This document shows positions 47,555 to 47,988 of a DNA stretch of 47,988 nt, piece after piece. Numbering within the stretch: the first letter of the stretch is position 1; every line of letters starts with the position of its first letter. The stretch comes from Lachnospiraceae bacterium. GTDB taxonomy: Bacteria > Bacillota > Clostridia > Lachnospirales > Lachnospiraceae. The position numbers and the translations under genes are program-made. The notes below the pieces were generated by a model. That model did not search any database. It saw only the letters and a list, made by a program, of their open reading frames with translations, and was not told the origin of the DNA. The DNA lies in NCBI GenBank assembly GCA_902363835.1, contig CABJBM010000039.1, positions 1 through 47,988 on the forward strand, given 5' to 3'.

Positions 47555-47988
47555 ATGAAATATACGCAGAATTTTAATATGAAGATCCCGGAGGGTGTAG
47601 ATCCGATTGATATTTCGGACATTACAGGGAATTTTGAAACCCTAGACGAGGAATTGTCAAAGAAGGCCAGCTCCTCTGGAGGAGACATTTCCAGCATGAC
47701 TGTAAAGACACTGGATACCATAGCAACAGAATTTCCGGTACCCAGCGCTGGAGAGAGCAGCAAAACCTTCATGGGAAAGGTCAGAAAGTTCATTCAGGAC
47801 TTTAATAACATAAGAACCGGACTTCTCACCCTGGGGCAATTAGTAAACAACGGCCAAACCACGGAACCAGGGTTTGCACTGGACGCAAGGTATGGAAAGA
47901 CCCTGTATGATCTATACGCTCAATTAAATAGCAATTTAAGCGCTTTAAGTAATAATTTGAACGATGTAAAAAACGTATCTTATTCAGT
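47555..47988 (+). CDS. Tail fibre or receptor-binding protein, 5' part (cut by the window edge)
   Basis: The frame runs at least 144 codons and off the window (KYTQNFNMKIPEGVDPIDIS, NFETLDEELSKKASSSGG, GKTLYDLYAQLNSNLSALSN). The opening is common to fibre proteins that follow DUF2313 genes. ATG follows AGGAGG at about 47538. Its domain content beyond the edge cannot be seen. Confidence 0.7.
   Translation, partial: MKYTQNFNMKIPEGVDPIDISDITGNFETLDEELSKKASSSGGDISSMTVKTLDTIATEFPVPSAGESSKTFMGKVRKFIQDFNNIRTGLLTLGQLVNNGQTTEPGFALDARYGKTLYDLYAQLNSNLSALSNNLNDVKNVSYS

Larger units (their letters stand above)
4835..47988. mobile_element. Temperate contractile-tailed prophage (left 43 kb; right end outside the window)
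   Basis: The order is typical of a temperate phage: attL, minus-strand integrase and repressor module, divergent Cro-like gene, early recombination and replication genes, terminase, portal, head genes, sheath, tube, tape measure, baseplate and fibres. Sheath, tube and baseplate J homologues show a contractile tail of the PBSX/XkdK-XkdU kind. No lysis genes or second attachment site are seen, so the element continues beyond the window. Confidence 0.95.

Overview
The window is bacterial DNA of moderate G+C. A short host segment (about 1-4834) is joined to the left 43 kb of a temperate contractile-tailed (myovirus-type) prophage that runs off the right edge. The host looks like a spore-forming Clostridia member, probably Lachnospiraceae. 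This is inferred from the strong AGGAGG ribosome sites, the codon use, a Csp-like subtilase and the style of the phage genes, not from a marker gene.

Host part: hairpins resembling the end of an IS200/IS605-type element (1-80), a 47-aa membrane peptide, a subtilisin-family protein whose catalytic serine is replaced by glycine (532-2205, minus), a sorbosone/glucose dehydrogenase-like propeller protein (2520-3872) and a cold-shock protein (4093-4293, minus). A tRNA-type T arm plus 3' acceptor strand (4835-4859), followed by a terminator, abuts the integrase gene. It is read as attL; attR lies outside the window.

Prophage part: the lysogeny module on the minus strand (4890-7616: integrase, unknown protein, ImmA/IrrE-type peptidase, XRE repressor) faces a Cro-like gene across a divergent promoter/operator region. 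A consensus LexA/DinR box follows Cro. The early region (8107-25439) holds many small proteins and a recombination/replication set: DUF1351-like protein, nucleotidyltransferase-fold protein, ERF annealing protein, SSB, ERCC4-type nuclease, CHC2 zinc-finger protein and DUF927-type helicase. An iteron-rich, A+T-rich non-coding tract (15934-16238) follows and is the best origin candidate. After it come several cysteine-rich small proteins, an A+T-rich cassette gene, an adenine and a cytosine DNA methyltransferase, a minus-strand accessory gene with its own LexA-like box, and a RinA/ArpU-like late regulator.

Between the early and late regions (25440-26510) lie terminators, a small gene split by TGA, a 39-aa membrane peptide behind a consensus promoter holding a perfect 16-bp palindrome, and a ribbon-helix-helix-like protein. 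The late operon (26561 to the end) runs TerS, TerL, portal, minor head protein, scaffold, decoration protein, capsid, connectors, sheath, tube, tail chaperone with a -1 slippery site, tape measure, LysM protein, hub, baseplate proteins and fibres.

The most interesting item is the minor head protein (29913-31679). Its C-terminal third resembles RelA/SpoT-type nucleotide synthetase toxins, and a 67-aa gene overlapping its stop codon could be the immunity partner. The pair is followed by a terminator and a perfect 16-bp palindrome, as expected of an exchangeable cassette.
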